This document shows positions 41,701 through 50,364 of a stretch of 64,000 bases of DNA, in pieces. The stretch comes from Candidatus Magasanikbacteria bacterium RIFCSPHIGHO2_01_FULL_41_23 (GTDB taxonomy: Bacteria; Patescibacteria; ABY1; Magasanikbacterales; UBA922), in NCBI GenBank assembly GCA_001782805.1, contig MFPT01000003.1, positions 1 to 64,000 on the forward strand. The letters are read 5' to 3'. Numbering within the stretch: position 1 is the stretch's first letter; every line of letters starts with the position of its first letter. Under the pieces are notes generated by a model. That model was given only the letters and a program-made list of their open reading frames with translations, did not search any database and was not told the origin of the DNA. The position numbers and the translations under genes are program-made.

Positions 41701-44465
41701 GTTGGAGTGCCAATAGTAATCCGGCCGGCACATCATATTATGTGGAAGAAACCGGTAACACGAGTATTAATTCCGGTTTGATAACTGATACGTCTTATAC
41801 ATTTAGCGGTTTAACTGCCGGACAAACATACACGTTTCATGTAAAGGCGCGCAATGGTTCAGCGATCGATACTGCTTACACTGATTCAGTTTCAGCCACG
41901 CTGCCTAGTAGTGGAGCGGCTGCGCCATCGTCACCTCCGGCAATTCCTCCTCCACCGCCAATTCCTTTTCCTTTTGGTGATTTTCCACCGGATATTCCGA
42001 TTCAAGAATTTGCTCCAACCGGATTAATTAAAATTGTTTCAGCGGTTGGTGGCGAGCTTGATATTCTTAATCAAGCTGGTTTGTCTTCGCCCTATGAAGT
42101 AAATTCATCAGCTAAAGTTGTCGCTGTTAATGGCGCGAGTGATTTGTTGAATTTACAATCGCCGTTTACTTTTAATTTTTCTTTTGCTTTTGATAAACAT
42201 CCGCTTGATGCCACGGTAAATTCCCAACGGCAAATATTTTCCAAAGGCGATGCCTATAATTTTGGTTTTCTGCCTATTAATAATGATGCCGCGATTTCTC
42301 AGGGAACCTGTTTTTTTGTCAATAATCAAACAAATAAAGTTTGTGATAATATATTTGGTCGTCAAGCATTTAAAATCAAATCTCCGTATAATTATCGCGT
42401 TGTTTGGAATGGTAATACGTTGGAATTATACGAAGGAAATTCTAAACTTGACACTAAAAAAATTAATTCGATTTCTAAGAGCGTCGATCCTCTTATTGTG
42501 GGAGGTCGTCAATTTACCAACGGTCAATATACGATTAATACTTATTATCCGTCAACAATTTATGAAATGAGAATTAGTTCTGAACCACTCTTGATTTACA
42601 CCAATAAACCAACTATAAAATTAAAAATTGATTCCAGTTATGCGCCACAATTCGCACTTAAAGAAAGTAACAATGCGCCTTCAGCGGATTTTAGCGCTAC
42701 GTCATTTGAACCAACTAAATCGGAATTAACGTGGAATTTAAAAGGCGCGGATGGTAAAAAATGCGTCAATGCTCGTTTTAACAGTCAGCAGAAAAATTTT
42801 AAGTATGATACATACGCTTGTGTAATTTTAGATACGGCCAAACCAATCGCTGATTTTACTTTTGATAATGGATTAGACAGTACGGGGAAACAAATTTTAT
42901 TGCCCCGTCTTTTTGGTGTTTCTGATCCTGACGCCAGTATTACCATAACTCAAAAGAAATCATTGTCGCTCGCGGCTGAAACAGCAAATCAAATTAATCT
43001 TAAAGCCAACAAAGATGGTTCTTGGATTTATGCGTTTAGTGAAAATTTCCAACCGGGCAATTATGCTTTTAGTGTTTCTGCCCAAGATTTGGCCGGCAAC
43101 GTATCTGAACCAACCACCAAAAATGTGGTGATTGCCAAAACAACCGAAAAGCCAGTGGAACAGCCGCTCGTGCCCGAAGAAGAACCAAAGAAACCGGAAT
43201 TACCTAAAGACGTGGATCCGGATGATGAAACGCCGATTGAAGATCAAGATAAACCGATAGAAAAACCAATCAAAATTCCAGCCGAAAAACCAATTGTGGA
43301 TCCGGCTGATAATTCGGATGATGTTCCCAGTTCGGAAAATTCAGTTGGCTCTGGTGAAAAAAATGGAGAATTAACCAGTAACGGTAATGATGAAATCGGC
43401 AAGCTTGAACCAATAAATAATGTTCAATCAAGCGGCAAACTCCGGATTGGTGGAGAATTTTTGGCCGCGATTGCCAAAAATAAAAGCGTGAAGAAATTAG
43501 TGGATTTTGTTTCTCAAGAAAAAGTGCAAAAAGCCAATGTCCGAGCGGTTGTTCCGGTCGAGGCCGCGATTGGAGTGGTCAATGTTGCTGTCGGTTTTCA
43601 ATTACCGCAGTTAATTAATTTGCTTCGCTATTTATTTGGCCAGCCAGCATTATTAGCTCGTCGTCGTAAACGGAAAAGTTGGGGCGTTGTCTATAATAGT
43701 TTTAGTAAATTGCCCGTTGATTTGGCAACTATCCGCTTGATTGAAGAAAAAACCGGACGCGTTCTGGCTTCGCAAGTAACAGATTTTAATGGACGATATT
43801 TTTTGTCCGCGGATCAAGGTCAATATCGACTGGAAATAATCAAACCGGGTTTTGTTGGATTTAGCGAACATTTGAAAGAAAAAGATGAAGATACGGCGTT
43901 TGTGAATTTGTATCACGGCGAAGCATTTTTTTCATCTCAGGAACAGTTTGAAATCAATTATAATATTCCGTTTGATCCGGTAGTAGAAGAAAAGCCGACT
44001 GTCCGGATTTTACGCGACAAATTTAGGGAAAAAATCCAGTATGCCTTCAGTTTTGTTGGTTTGGGAGCCAGTGTTATGTCGTTTGTGGCTACGCCTGGTT
44101 TTTTTACCGCGGGTTTTGTATTCTTGCATATAGGACTGTTTGTTATATTTTATGTTTTGGGTAATAAAAAATTGCCGCCATCTTGGGGCGTGGTGCGTGA
44201 TTTGGTTGATAAATCTCCAATCGGTCGAGTAGTGGTGCGCGTCTTTGATTCCGCGTATAATAAGCTGGTCAATACTGCCGTGACCGATAGCAAAGGCCGT
44301 TATGCGATTTTAATCGGTCCGAGCATGTATTATGCCAGTTATGAAAAAGATGGTTTTGTCAAAAAACAAACATCTCTGCTTGATTATTCCAGCCAGAAAA
44401 ATAAAGGAATGGGCGGAATTATTAATCGAGATGAAATCCTACAAAAAGTAGAAAGTAAAAAATAA
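38790..44465 (+). CDS. giant modular surface protein (1891 residues)
   Basis: Exported, probably membrane-anchored surface protein. Order: N-terminal signal/anchor (residues 10-47, ending PKVKAAA); Ser/Thr-rich beta-helix-like region with two Gly-rich blocks (about 184-330 and 533-680); two fibronectin-III-like domains (about 858-1040); Pro-rich stretch (about 1047-1070); LamG-like sandwich (about 1084-1270); Ig-like repeat (about 1284-1450); Pro/Glu linker (1451-1547); then two carboxypeptidase-regulatory-like domains, each starting SWGVV (about 1627 and 1796), separated by membrane helices (about 1750-1790). Likely an adhesin or cell-contact protein. Internal DNA repeats are near identical. 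Promoter TATACT near 38758. Confidence 0.85.
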   Translation: MLLNRKKYRLSYLASITAFITVCNLILGPLFFSFESNVIPKVKAAAVTWVAGATGTWETGTNWSSGVVPTTADDVTISSSTGNIVVTLSTGQTANFASLIVGGDSTRYATTTFVGNIGTAVSTTIATKGTIIQKNTATQTLTGNLTIQSGGVLTHEANTTAQDYELDFSVASVNIQSGGKIDTDGKGYSGGASGSNGNGTGGGIGVGSGRGGGGAHGGDGGIGGDAVGGTGYCDISSPATIGSGGGGGGQEKSGTAGGGVIILNASGTATINGTITADGTNGTDNGGSGAGGGVKIVAGTITGTPESFTVTGGVSSGSGAAGGGGGCVLLNYTTSNSISPTTTIIMSGGAGGGTGYRGGAGVTYVKQVGTNGDLYSINSGTSGAGSTQGTTSLTVDSVTLTTSPTYIVPTGKTLVVRNSNPFVAGDATGILQVNSGATFTPTSTTDFVIASSTLQILRGSTITSSSSLDVILEYGGTLDMRYFTTSSNAFPLDTLYVKNGGLVTHGANTTTQAHVINLSFTSSTIATGGSINVDGKGYSGGASGSNGNGTGGGIGVGSGQGGGGAHAGAGGTTGEAAGGSAYCVTSNPGTLGSGGGGGGQSTYGTAGGGLVILSASGALTVAGTITAGGTSSTGRGGAGGAGGVKITADVVAGTPQSFITVGGNGTSSVAGGGGGCIYILYTTSNSIAAGNISVAGGTSVSGGGFNGGTGNFTATQNNSAPTAAGFPFSNASTAQTGTFNPTLLTTTTPSFSALYIDSDASDTATKAHIQMSTSSSFTTISHWDSGSSGNTITSCTQGNRCQDLKYGNFGTAPTTNLSLNDDADENSQTVYYWRLHYFDTAGAIGSYSTTTATFTLLDIPNEPSGMAAGSITASAATLSWTDNSSIESNYLVQVSGDGGTTFATATSTAASATSITTSTLSANTSYLYRVAAQNSVGTSTYSTSSAFYTLANIPTSLTIQTTGVNGVLQASWSANSNPAGTSYYVEETGNTSINSGLITDTSYTFSGLTAGQTYTFHVKARNGSAIDTAYTDSVSATLPSSGAAAPSSPPAIPPPPPIPFPFGDFPPDIPIQEFAPTGLIKIVSAVGGELDILNQAGLSSPYEVNSSAKVVAVNGASDLLNLQSPFTFNFSFAFDKHPLDATVNSQRQIFSKGDAYNFGFLPINNDAAISQGTCFFVNNQTNKVCDNIFGRQAFKIKSPYNYRVVWNGNTLELYEGNSKLDTKKINSISKSVDPLIVGGRQFTNGQYTINTYYPSTIYEMRISSEPLLIYTNKPTIKLKIDSSYAPQFALKESNNAPSADFSATSFEPTKSELTWNLKGADGKKCVNARFNSQQKNFKYDTYACVILDTAKPIADFTFDNGLDSTGKQILLPRLFGVSDPDASITITQKKSLSLAAETANQINLKANKDGSWIYAFSENFQPGNYAFSVSAQDLAGNVSEPTTKNVVIAKTTEKPVEQPLVPEEEPKKPELPKDVDPDDETPIEDQDKPIEKPIKIPAEKPIVDPADNSDDVPSSENSVGSGEKNGELTSNGNDEIGKLEPINNVQSSGKLRIGGEFLAAIAKNKSVKKLVDFVSQEKVQKANVRAVVPVEAAIGVVNVAVGFQLPQLINLLRYLFGQPALLARRRKRKSWGVVYNSFSKLPVDLATIRLIEEKTGRVLASQVTDFNGRYFLSADQGQYRLEIIKPGFVGFSEHLKEKDEDTAFVNLYHGEAFFSSQEQFEINYNIPFDPVVEEKPTVRILRDKFREKIQYAFSFVGLGASVMSFVATPGFFTAGFVFLHIGLFVIFYVLGNKKLPPSWGVVRDLVDKSPIGRVVVRVFDSAYNKLVNTAVTDSKGRYAILIGPSMYYASYEKDGFVKKQTSLLDYSSQKNKGMGGIINRDEILQKVESKK
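39338..39409 (+). repeat. 72-bp internal repeat, copy 1
   Basis: Identical in all 72 bases to 40388-40459, in frame, exactly 1050 bp (350 codons) apart. It encodes GKGYSGGASGSNGNGTGGG and following Gly-rich residues. Identity at silent positions shows recent duplication or gene conversion. Confidence 0.95.
40388..40459 (+). repeat. 72-bp internal repeat, copy 2
   Basis: Second copy of the Gly-rich repeat at 39338-39409. Similarity continues more loosely downstream (the GSGGGGGGQ block at about 39519 and 40565), so the whole roughly 350-residue unit is a duplicated module. Confidence 0.95.
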
Positions 44466-44480
44466 TTTTTAATTTAAAAT

Positions 44481-45473
44481 ATGTTGCGAATTGCCATCAA
44501 TGGTTTTGGCCGCATTGGCCGACACGCGTTTAAAGTTATTCAAAATAAAAAGGGAATGGAAGTGGTCGCAATTAACGATCTCACCAGTTCCAAAATTTTA
44601 GCGCATTTGCTAAAACATGATACGGCTTATCCGGATGTGGAATATTCGGTAAAATTTGATGATAAGAATTTAATTATCGCGGGTAAAAAAATTCCGGTTT
44701 TTGCGGAAAAAGATCCGAGTTTGTTGCCGTGGAAAAAAATGAACGTTGATTTGGTTTTGGAATGCACGGGATTTTTTCGCGATGAGGAAGGTGCAGGTAA
44801 ACATCTGACTGCCGGAGCAAAAAAAGTCATTATTTCCGCTCCAGCCAAAGGCGAAATTAAAACTTTAGTTAAAGGCGTGAATGATACAGAATATAAAGGC
44901 GAAAAAATTGTAAATAATGCGTCATGCACTACGAATTGCGCGGCGCCAGTAATGCTGGTTTTGGAAAAAGAATTTGGCATTGCCAAAGCGATGTTGACTA
45001 CTGTTCATTCGTATACTGCTTCGCAGTCCCTACAAGATGGTCCCAATAAAGATTTACGCGAAGCGCGAGCCGCAGCGCAAAATATGATACCGACTTCAAC
45101 GGGCGCGGCTGTGGCAGTGGCGCAGGCAATTCCCGAATTAAAAGGTAAGTTTGATGGCCTATCGATCCGTGTTCCTACCATTACTGTTTCATTGACCGAT
45201 ATTACCGCGCTTCTTAAATGTAGTGTAACCAAAGAAGAAATCAATGAAGCTATGAAGAAAGCCGAGAAAACCTATTTGAAAAATATTTTGGCTACAACTG
45301 ACGAAGAATTAGTGTCCAGTGATTTTATTGGCAATCCATATTCGGCCATTGTGGATTTACATTTGACCAATGTGGTTGATGGAAATTTGGTTAAAGTTGT
45401 CGCGTGGTATGACAATGAATGGGGCTATGCCAATCGTTTGGTGGAAATGGCGCAGTTGGTGGGGAAAAAATAA
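44481..45473 (+). CDS. gapA: glyceraldehyde-3-phosphate dehydrogenase
   Basis: Glycolytic oxidation of G3P with NAD. N-terminal INGFGRIGRHAFKVI, the catalytic Cys in NNASCTTNCAAP (about residue 150), and the C-terminal WYDNEWGYANRL are canonical; 330 residues. First gene of a lower-glycolysis cluster, 12 bp before pgk. Confidence 0.98.
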   Translation: MLRIAINGFGRIGRHAFKVIQNKKGMEVVAINDLTSSKILAHLLKHDTAYPDVEYSVKFDDKNLIIAGKKIPVFAEKDPSLLPWKKMNVDLVLECTGFFRDEEGAGKHLTAGAKKVIISAPAKGEIKTLVKGVNDTEYKGEKIVNNASCTTNCAAPVMLVLEKEFGIAKAMLTTVHSYTASQSLQDGPNKDLREARAAAQNMIPTSTGAAVAVAQAIPELKGKFDGLSIRVPTITVSLTDITALLKCSVTKEEINEAMKKAEKTYLKNILATTDEELVSSDFIGNPYSAIVDLHLTNVVDGNLVKVVAWYDNEWGYANRLVEMAQLVGKK

Positions 45474-45485
45474 AAAGGAATCTGT

Positions 45486-46718
45486 ATGCCGATTAAGTCA
45501 ATTAAAAATATCAAAAATTTAAAAGGAAAACGGGTTTTGGTTCGGGTTGATACGAATGTCCCAATTAAAAACGGAAAAGTAAAAGATGATACGCGTATTC
45601 GTGAAATTATTCCAATGCTTAAATTTTTAATTCAAAAAAAAGCCAAAGTAATTCTCGTGGCGCATTTGGGTCGGCCGGAAGGAAAGATCGTAAATGATCT
45701 ACGGTTAGATCCCGTGGCCGAGCGTTTAGGTGAAATTCTTAAAAAAAATGTTATTAAACTGGATGATTTTATTGGTTCGGCGGTAGTCAAAGAAATTGCC
45801 GAAATGAAAAACGGACAAGTGCTGATGCTGGAAAATATTCGTTTTTCAGCGGATGAAAGTCCCTCTACACGCTCACTTCGTGGTGACTCAGTGGAACCAG
45901 GACAAGCCGGTATTAAAGGAACTTTGGCAAAAAAATTAGCGAGTTTGGGAGATATTTTTGTCCAAGAAGGTTTTTCGGTTTGTCATCGAGCGGATGCGTC
46001 TGTGGTCGGTGTGGCCAAATATGTGCCGAGTTATGCTGGATTACTTTTGGAAAAAGAAATTAAAAGTTTAAATCAGATTTTAAACAAGCCTAAACATCCG
46101 CTTTTAGCAATTATTGGTGGCGCGAAATTGGAAACTAAAATACCGGTTTTGCAAAATATCAGTCGCATTGCAGACGCGATTTTGGTTGGTGGCGGAATTG
46201 TTAATACTTTTTTATTAAGTTTGGGATATGAAGTCGGTGCATCGCTGGTTGATAAAAATCATTTGGCGATTGCCAAAAAATTGGCGTGTAAAAAGAATAT
46301 TTTTTTGCCATTGGATGTAGTTGTCGGTACACGCGATGGTAAAGATTGGCGCGTGGTTTCGATTGAAAAAAAACCACATCGGATTTGCGAACCGGACGAA
46401 GCAATTTTTGATCTTGGTCCAGTCACGATTGAACATTTTTGTGTTAGTTTAACGACTGCCAAAACAATCGTCTGGAATGGAGCTTTGGGTTATTTTGAAC
46501 GACCACCGTATAATGAAGCCACCAATGCTTTGGCAAAAATGCTGGCCAGTGTTTCTCGAAAAGGAGTATTTACCGTAGCCGGCGGAGGCGAAACACTGGA
46601 AGTTTTGGCCGCGCTTAAATTGACCAAAAAAATCAGTTTTGTTTCCACGGGCGGTGGCGCCATGCTGGAATTTTTATCCGGCAAAAAATTGCCGGGGATT
46701 AAAATTTTGGAAAAATAA
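45486..46718 (+). CDS. pgk: phosphoglycerate kinase
   Basis: Transfers phosphate from 1,3-bisphosphoglycerate to ADP. Substrate-binding VLVRVDTNVPI, HLGRPEGK, the basic residues of ENIRF and the nucleotide-loop GGGAMLEFLSGKKLPG are present. Two departures: about 17 extra residues (PSTRSLRGDSVEPGQAG) after ENIRF, encoded by a REP-like palindrome, and KIPVLQNISRIADAILVGGG where the hinge is slightly unusual. Also FVQEGFSVCHRADAS replaces the common NDAFG-T-HRAHAS. 410 residues. Confidence 0.96.
   Translation: MPIKSIKNIKNLKGKRVLVRVDTNVPIKNGKVKDDTRIREIIPMLKFLIQKKAKVILVAHLGRPEGKIVNDLRLDPVAERLGEILKKNVIKLDDFIGSAVVKEIAEMKNGQVLMLENIRFSADESPSTRSLRGDSVEPGQAGIKGTLAKKLASLGDIFVQEGFSVCHRADASVVGVAKYVPSYAGLLLEKEIKSLNQILNKPKHPLLAIIGGAKLETKIPVLQNISRIADAILVGGGIVNTFLLSLGYEVGASLVDKNHLAIAKKLACKKNIFLPLDVVVGTRDGKDWRVVSIEKKPHRICEPDEAIFDLGPVTIEHFCVSLTTAKTIVWNGALGYFERPPYNEATNALAKMLASVSRKGVFTVAGGGETLEVLAALKLTKKISFVSTGGGAMLEFLSGKKLPGIKILEK
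45860..45907. repeat. palindromic insertion inside pgk
   Basis: TCCCTCTACACGCTC, hairpin TCAC-TTCGTG-GTGA, then CTCAGTGGAACCAGGACAAG. It begins and ends like the other REP-like palindromes (TCCCTC..., ...GGACAAG) but has a different centre. It encodes residues not expected in PGK. Membership in the same family is likely rather than certain. Confidence 0.6.
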
Positions 46719-46750
46719 ATTATGTGGTATACTCCTATCATATTTTTACG

Positions 46751-46854
46751 AAAATAAAAATTCACTGCAAATCTTTTTCTGAGACCCTCACCCATTCGAC
46801 TAACGCTCAGGGTATCGGGCTCAAAAAAGCTTTATCCGTTCCATTTTTATTTTA
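46751..46854. repeat. terminal-inverted-repeat element, copy 2
   Basis: Homologue of 12372-12479 with the same ends. Its inner palindrome differs: CCCTCACCCATTCGAC then GCTCAGGGT and ATCGGG, a REP-like sequence. It lies between pgk and the SIMPL gene and contains no gene. Comparison of the copies shows that palindromes are inserted into a conserved core of about 80 bp. Confidence 0.75.
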
Positions 46855-46895
46855 AATTCCCTAAAGCCCACATTAATTATCAATTTTTAAAATGT

Positions 46896-47714
46896 ATGTC
46901 TGTCAAAAAAACTCCTGAATTAAACGATAGTCAAACAGGCTCACGGACAATGATGTCTGGTTACAGTGACATGGGACACAAACTAATGTGTACTCTTTTG
47001 GGAATTTTACTGGTGTACAGTATTGTTTTTGTCGGCACATTGATTCGTAATAATATCAGAAAATACCATACCATTGGCCGGGCAGAAAAAACCGAACGCA
47101 CGATTACCGTTGAGGCCGATGGTAAAGTTACAGTTAGTCCGGATATTGCTCTGACCACCATGGGCATGAGTGCTGAAAGCAAAACCGTGGCCGAGGCGCA
47201 GAAAAAAAATACCGAAGTCATGAATAAATTATTGGAAAAATTAAATGCTTTGGGTGTGGACAAAAAAGATGTGCAAACTATAAATTACAGCATTTATCCC
47301 ACGTATGATTACAAAGACGGTGTTCAAGTAATCCGTGGATATCAAGTGGATCAGTCCGTCACCATTAAAATTCGTGATTTGACCAAAGCCAACGATGTCA
47401 TAGCTTTGGCCGGTGATGTCGGTGCCAATAGTGTAGGCGGTTTGCAATTTACGGTTGATGATCGGGAAATTTACAAAGCCAAAGCGCGTGATATGGCTTT
47501 GAAAAAAGTGGCACAAAAACGCGCGGCACTGGCAAGGTCGCTTGGTGTGCGTTTATCCAGCATTGTCAGTTATAATGAATATGATGGCGGCCAAAATGGG
47601 TATGGCGATTATGGTAAAGGCGGGATGGCTCCAATGAGTACTGCGCCTGGGCTTGAACATGGCACCAATGAAATTTCTATTCATGTTGGCGTTACATTTG
47701 AAGTTCAACAATAG
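46896..47714 (+). CDS. SIMPL-domain (DUF541) membrane-anchored protein
   Basis: N-terminal membrane helix (MCTLLGILLVYSIVFVGTLI) followed by an extracytoplasmic SIMPL/DUF541 domain: TITVEADGKVTVSPDIALTT, AEAQKKNTEVMNKLLEKL, VQTINYSIYPTYDYKDG, RGYQVDQSVTIKIRD and ARDMALKKVAQKRAALA. 272 residues. Family function is poorly defined (oligomeric periplasmic proteins linked to stress or secretion). A glycolytic neighbourhood is probably coincidental. Confidence 0.92.
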   Translation: MSVKKTPELNDSQTGSRTMMSGYSDMGHKLMCTLLGILLVYSIVFVGTLIRNNIRKYHTIGRAEKTERTITVEADGKVTVSPDIALTTMGMSAESKTVAEAQKKNTEVMNKLLEKLNALGVDKKDVQTINYSIYPTYDYKDGVQVIRGYQVDQSVTIKIRDLTKANDVIALAGDVGANSVGGLQFTVDDREIYKAKARDMALKKVAQKRAALARSLGVRLSSIVSYNEYDGGQNGYGDYGKGGMAPMSTAPGLEHGTNEISIHVGVTFEVQQ

Positions 47715-47726
47715 TTCTAACGATGG

Positions 47727-47757
47727 AAACACGGTCTTCACATAAGCCGTGTTTTTG
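47727..47757 (+). terminator. terminator after SIMPL gene
   Basis: AAACACGG and CCGTGTTT pair around a 12-nt loop, ending in TTTTTGTT. The -10 box of eno (TATACT at 47759) directly follows. Confidence 0.9.
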
Positions 47758-47786
47758 TTATACTAGACACAAACTAGATTATTTAT

Positions 47787-49037
47787 ATGAAAATTTTTAT
47801 TACAAAAGTATTTGCCAGTGAAATTTTGGATTCTCGCGGCAATCCAACAGTACACGCCACGGTTATTTTATCCGACGGTTCAACTGGAATCGCGGCTGTG
47901 CCCAGTGGCGCTTCCACTGGAACACATGAAGCAGTTGAATTGCGCGATGGCGGCGGACGATATGGCGGCAAAGGGGTGTTGAAGGCAGTGAAAAATGTAA
48001 ATAATATAATTGCCAAAGCGCTCGTTGGTGAAACGGCTGGGGATCAGCGCGTGCTGGATACTTTTTTAAATCAATTGGATGGCACTGACAATAAAAGTAT
48101 ATTGGGCGCAAACGCGATTTTGGCGGTTTCTTTGGCGCATGCTCGCGCCGTGGCGATAAGTCAAAATTTGCCGTTGTATGTTTGGATTCGGAAAAATTTC
48201 GCGCTCAAAGAAAAAATTTGGCGGATGCCGGTGCCGACCATGAATATCTTAAGTGGCGGACGACATAGTAACAATGGCTTGTCCATTCAGGAATTTATGA
48301 TCGTGCCAATTCATCGCGTGTTGTCGGAACGAGTGCGTATTGGTGCTGAAATTTTTCATTCTTTGGCCAATCTTTTAAATAAAAAAGGCTTTAAAACCGG
48401 TGTGGGTGATGAAGGCGGTTTTGCTCCGGAACTGCCAAATAACGAGCAAGCTTTGAAATTAATAATGCAAGCAATTAAAGACGCGGGTTATGTGGCGGGT
48501 AAACAAGTGGCTCTGGCGCTGGATTTGGCCGCGTCGGAATTTTTTCGGCATAATAAATATTATATTGATAATAATCGCGATGGCTGTGAGGCGGATAAAA
48601 TCATTGAAATGCTGCAATTGTGGTTGCGTCGCTATCCGATTGTGTCAATTGAAGATCCCTTGGCTGAAGATGATTGGGATAATTGGAAAAAATTAACCAA
48701 ACGTTTGGGTAATGACGTTAATTTGGTTGGTGATGATTTGTTTGTAACCAATACCGCGCGGATTAAAATGGGAATTGATCAAGGCGTGGCGAACGCGGTT
48801 TTAATAAAATTAAATCAAATCGGCACGTTGACTGAAACCATTGACGCGATTTATTTGGCCAAAGATCACAAATATCGTGTTTCCGTGTCGCATCGTTCGG
48901 GTGAAACCGCAGATACGTTTATCGCGGATTTGGCCGTGGCCGTGAACGCGGAATTCATTAAAACCGGATCACTTTCGCGTTCGGAGCGTGTGGAAAAATA
49001 TAATCGGTTAATGGAGATTGAAAGAGAAGTGGGATAA
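47787..49037 (+). CDS. eno: enolase
   Basis: Converts 2-phosphoglycerate to phosphoenolpyruvate. SGASTGTHEAVELRDG, the metal/base region GDEGGFAPEL, IEDPLAEDDWDNW, LIKLNQIGTLTETIDAI (catalytic Lys) and SHRSGETADTFIADLAVA are all present; 416 residues. Own promoter TATACT at 47759-47764 with a leader of about 20 nt. Confidence 0.98.
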   Translation: MKIFITKVFASEILDSRGNPTVHATVILSDGSTGIAAVPSGASTGTHEAVELRDGGGRYGGKGVLKAVKNVNNIIAKALVGETAGDQRVLDTFLNQLDGTDNKSILGANAILAVSLAHARAVAISQNLPLYVWIRKNFALKEKIWRMPVPTMNILSGGRHSNNGLSIQEFMIVPIHRVLSERVRIGAEIFHSLANLLNKKGFKTGVGDEGGFAPELPNNEQALKLIMQAIKDAGYVAGKQVALALDLAASEFFRHNKYYIDNNRDGCEADKIIEMLQLWLRRYPIVSIEDPLAEDDWDNWKKLTKRLGNDVNLVGDDLFVTNTARIKMGIDQGVANAVLIKLNQIGTLTETIDAIYLAKDHKYRVSVSHRSGETADTFIADLAVAVNAEFIKTGSLSRSERVEKYNRLMEIEREVG

Positions 49038-49061
49038 GTATTTTTTGAATAAAAAATCTAT

Positions 49062-49763
49062 TTATTTCTCCCCATCCAGCATCACGCGTAAGAAAAATAA
49101 AGTTTCTGATTTCAGTTTTGCTTTGGCCCAGATTTTTTGTTTTTCAGTGAGGAGTTCGCCCAGTCCGTCCAGAATTTTACGGTCGTTTAATTTTTCCAGA
49201 TTCGCAATCAGTTTTTCCAATAATTCACGATAGGGCATATTAACGCGATTTTCCACAAGACCTTTATTGATTGGCCAATTGTTTTGTTCAAAAAAATATA
49301 CATCGAAAATATCGCGGTTGGTTTTGCCTAGTCTCTCGTACATCGCCATCAATTTATTGGCGAACATATCCGGTTGATCCATCACCAGCATCGAAATTCC
49401 CAAGTATGATTTAAGGGAATATTTTGAGCCGAAATTTCGTCGGTTGATTTCTATCTTTACATTTTGTGCGTTTTTTAATTTTTTACTATACGCCAAAATA
49501 AACAATAGATTAAATCTTTTTATATGAGCTTCTTTTATTACGCCGTATTTTACTATTATATTTTTAATTTGGTCAAAAATATACTCTTCTTTTGTCGCAT
49601 CCAACAAATCAAAATCCAGATCAACGGAAAAACGATCCAAGCCATAAAATAAATATGCGGCCGTGCCGCCTTTGAAACCCAAAAATGGCGCAATGGATTT
49701 GTCGGCATAGATATCTTTCAGAATTTGCAATAAGATTTTTTTGTGCGTAGCCGGATTTAACAT
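49062..49763 (-). CDS. abiEii: AbiEii-family nucleotidyltransferase toxin (second pair)
   Basis: Toxin of a second AbiE pair, 233 residues. GFKGGTAAYLFYGLDRFSVD with LDFDLL carries the G-[GS] and paired Asp nucleotidyltransferase signature (residues about 28-55); the downstream helix NRDIFDVYFFEQN corresponds to RDIYDLLWY in the first copy. It lacks the long C-terminal extension of the first copy. It follows its antitoxin by 4 bp and sits antisense between eno and gpmI. Confidence 0.88.
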   Translation of the reverse strand: MLNPATHKKILLQILKDIYADKSIAPFLGFKGGTAAYLFYGLDRFSVDLDFDLLDATKEEYIFDQIKNIIVKYGVIKEAHIKRFNLLFILAYSKKLKNAQNVKIEINRRNFGSKYSLKSYLGISMLVMDQPDMFANKLMAMYERLGKTNRDIFDVYFFEQNNWPINKGLVENRVNMPYRELLEKLIANLEKLNDRKILDGLGELLTEKQKIWAKAKLKSETLFFLRVMLDGEK

Positions 49764-49767
49764 ATAT

Positions 49768-50364
49768 TTAGTTTGTTTTCAAAAAATTTTTATAATATTG
49801 TTTTATTTTCCTCTCCATTTTTTTATTTTCGTAGATATGCACCATAGCAAAAACTTTTTCCCAGTTCAGTGATGATAAATTGTCAAAATGATAATCCTTA
49901 CTTCGATATACCGTGTCCAAGAAAGCCCGTTCAGGCGTGGCAATGGAATATTCGCGGCTTTGGTCAATACCCAATGGGTTGATGAGGGCATTTTTTTTTA
50001 TGGTTTCAAAAGTATAGATTTGTCCGTCACACACAATTTCTCGTTTAACATACGAAGCCACAAAAATTTGATTGTAATATTGGAATGTCATACCTGAAGC
50101 TGCTAGTACAGTTTCAAAACTTATATATGAAGGGCGGAGTATATTGGTGGCCAGTTCTTTTCTGTCATAATTGGCGTCTTTGGCGTACAGACCGCGGCGT
50201 AGGCGGATCAACTTGCTTGTTTTAACATAATAATGCAATCGAACTTCGGTTGCTCCGATATTGGTGTCTTCCCACAATAAAAAAATATCAACTGTGGTAA
50301 AGACAGTCTTCTTTGATCGGAGTAGGATGTCCAAGAAGTCGCCTCGTTTTTTCGTTATATTCAT
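49768..50364 (-). CDS. abiEi: AbiEi-like antitoxin (second pair)
   Basis: A 198-residue winged-helix antitoxin: VFTTVDIFLLWEDTNIGATE with LRRGLYAKDA at the N-terminus and the C-terminal AbiEi signature RPSYISFETVLAASG and IATPERAFLDTVY. The same layout as 4069-4689 but low similarity, so independent acquisition is likely. The ATG lies on the edge of a 51-bp palindrome, its probable operator. Confidence 0.82.
   Translation of the reverse strand: MNITKKRGDFLDILLRSKKTVFTTVDIFLLWEDTNIGATEVRLHYYVKTSKLIRLRRGLYAKDANYDRKELATNILRPSYISFETVLAASGMTFQYYNQIFVASYVKREIVCDGQIYTFETIKKNALINPLGIDQSREYSIATPERAFLDTVYRSKDYHFDNLSSLNWEKVFAMVHIYENKKMERKIKQYYKNFLKTN

Noticed and set aside
45860..45907. Frameshift or sequencing error in pgk
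   Set aside because: Frame is maintained on both sides with conserved PGK sequence, and the inserted DNA forms a hairpin.
46751..46854. Simple transcription terminator after pgk
   Set aside because: A long hairpin with T-runs is present, but the sequence is conserved with a second copy at 12372 including AT-rich ends, so it is a repeat element; it may also terminate.
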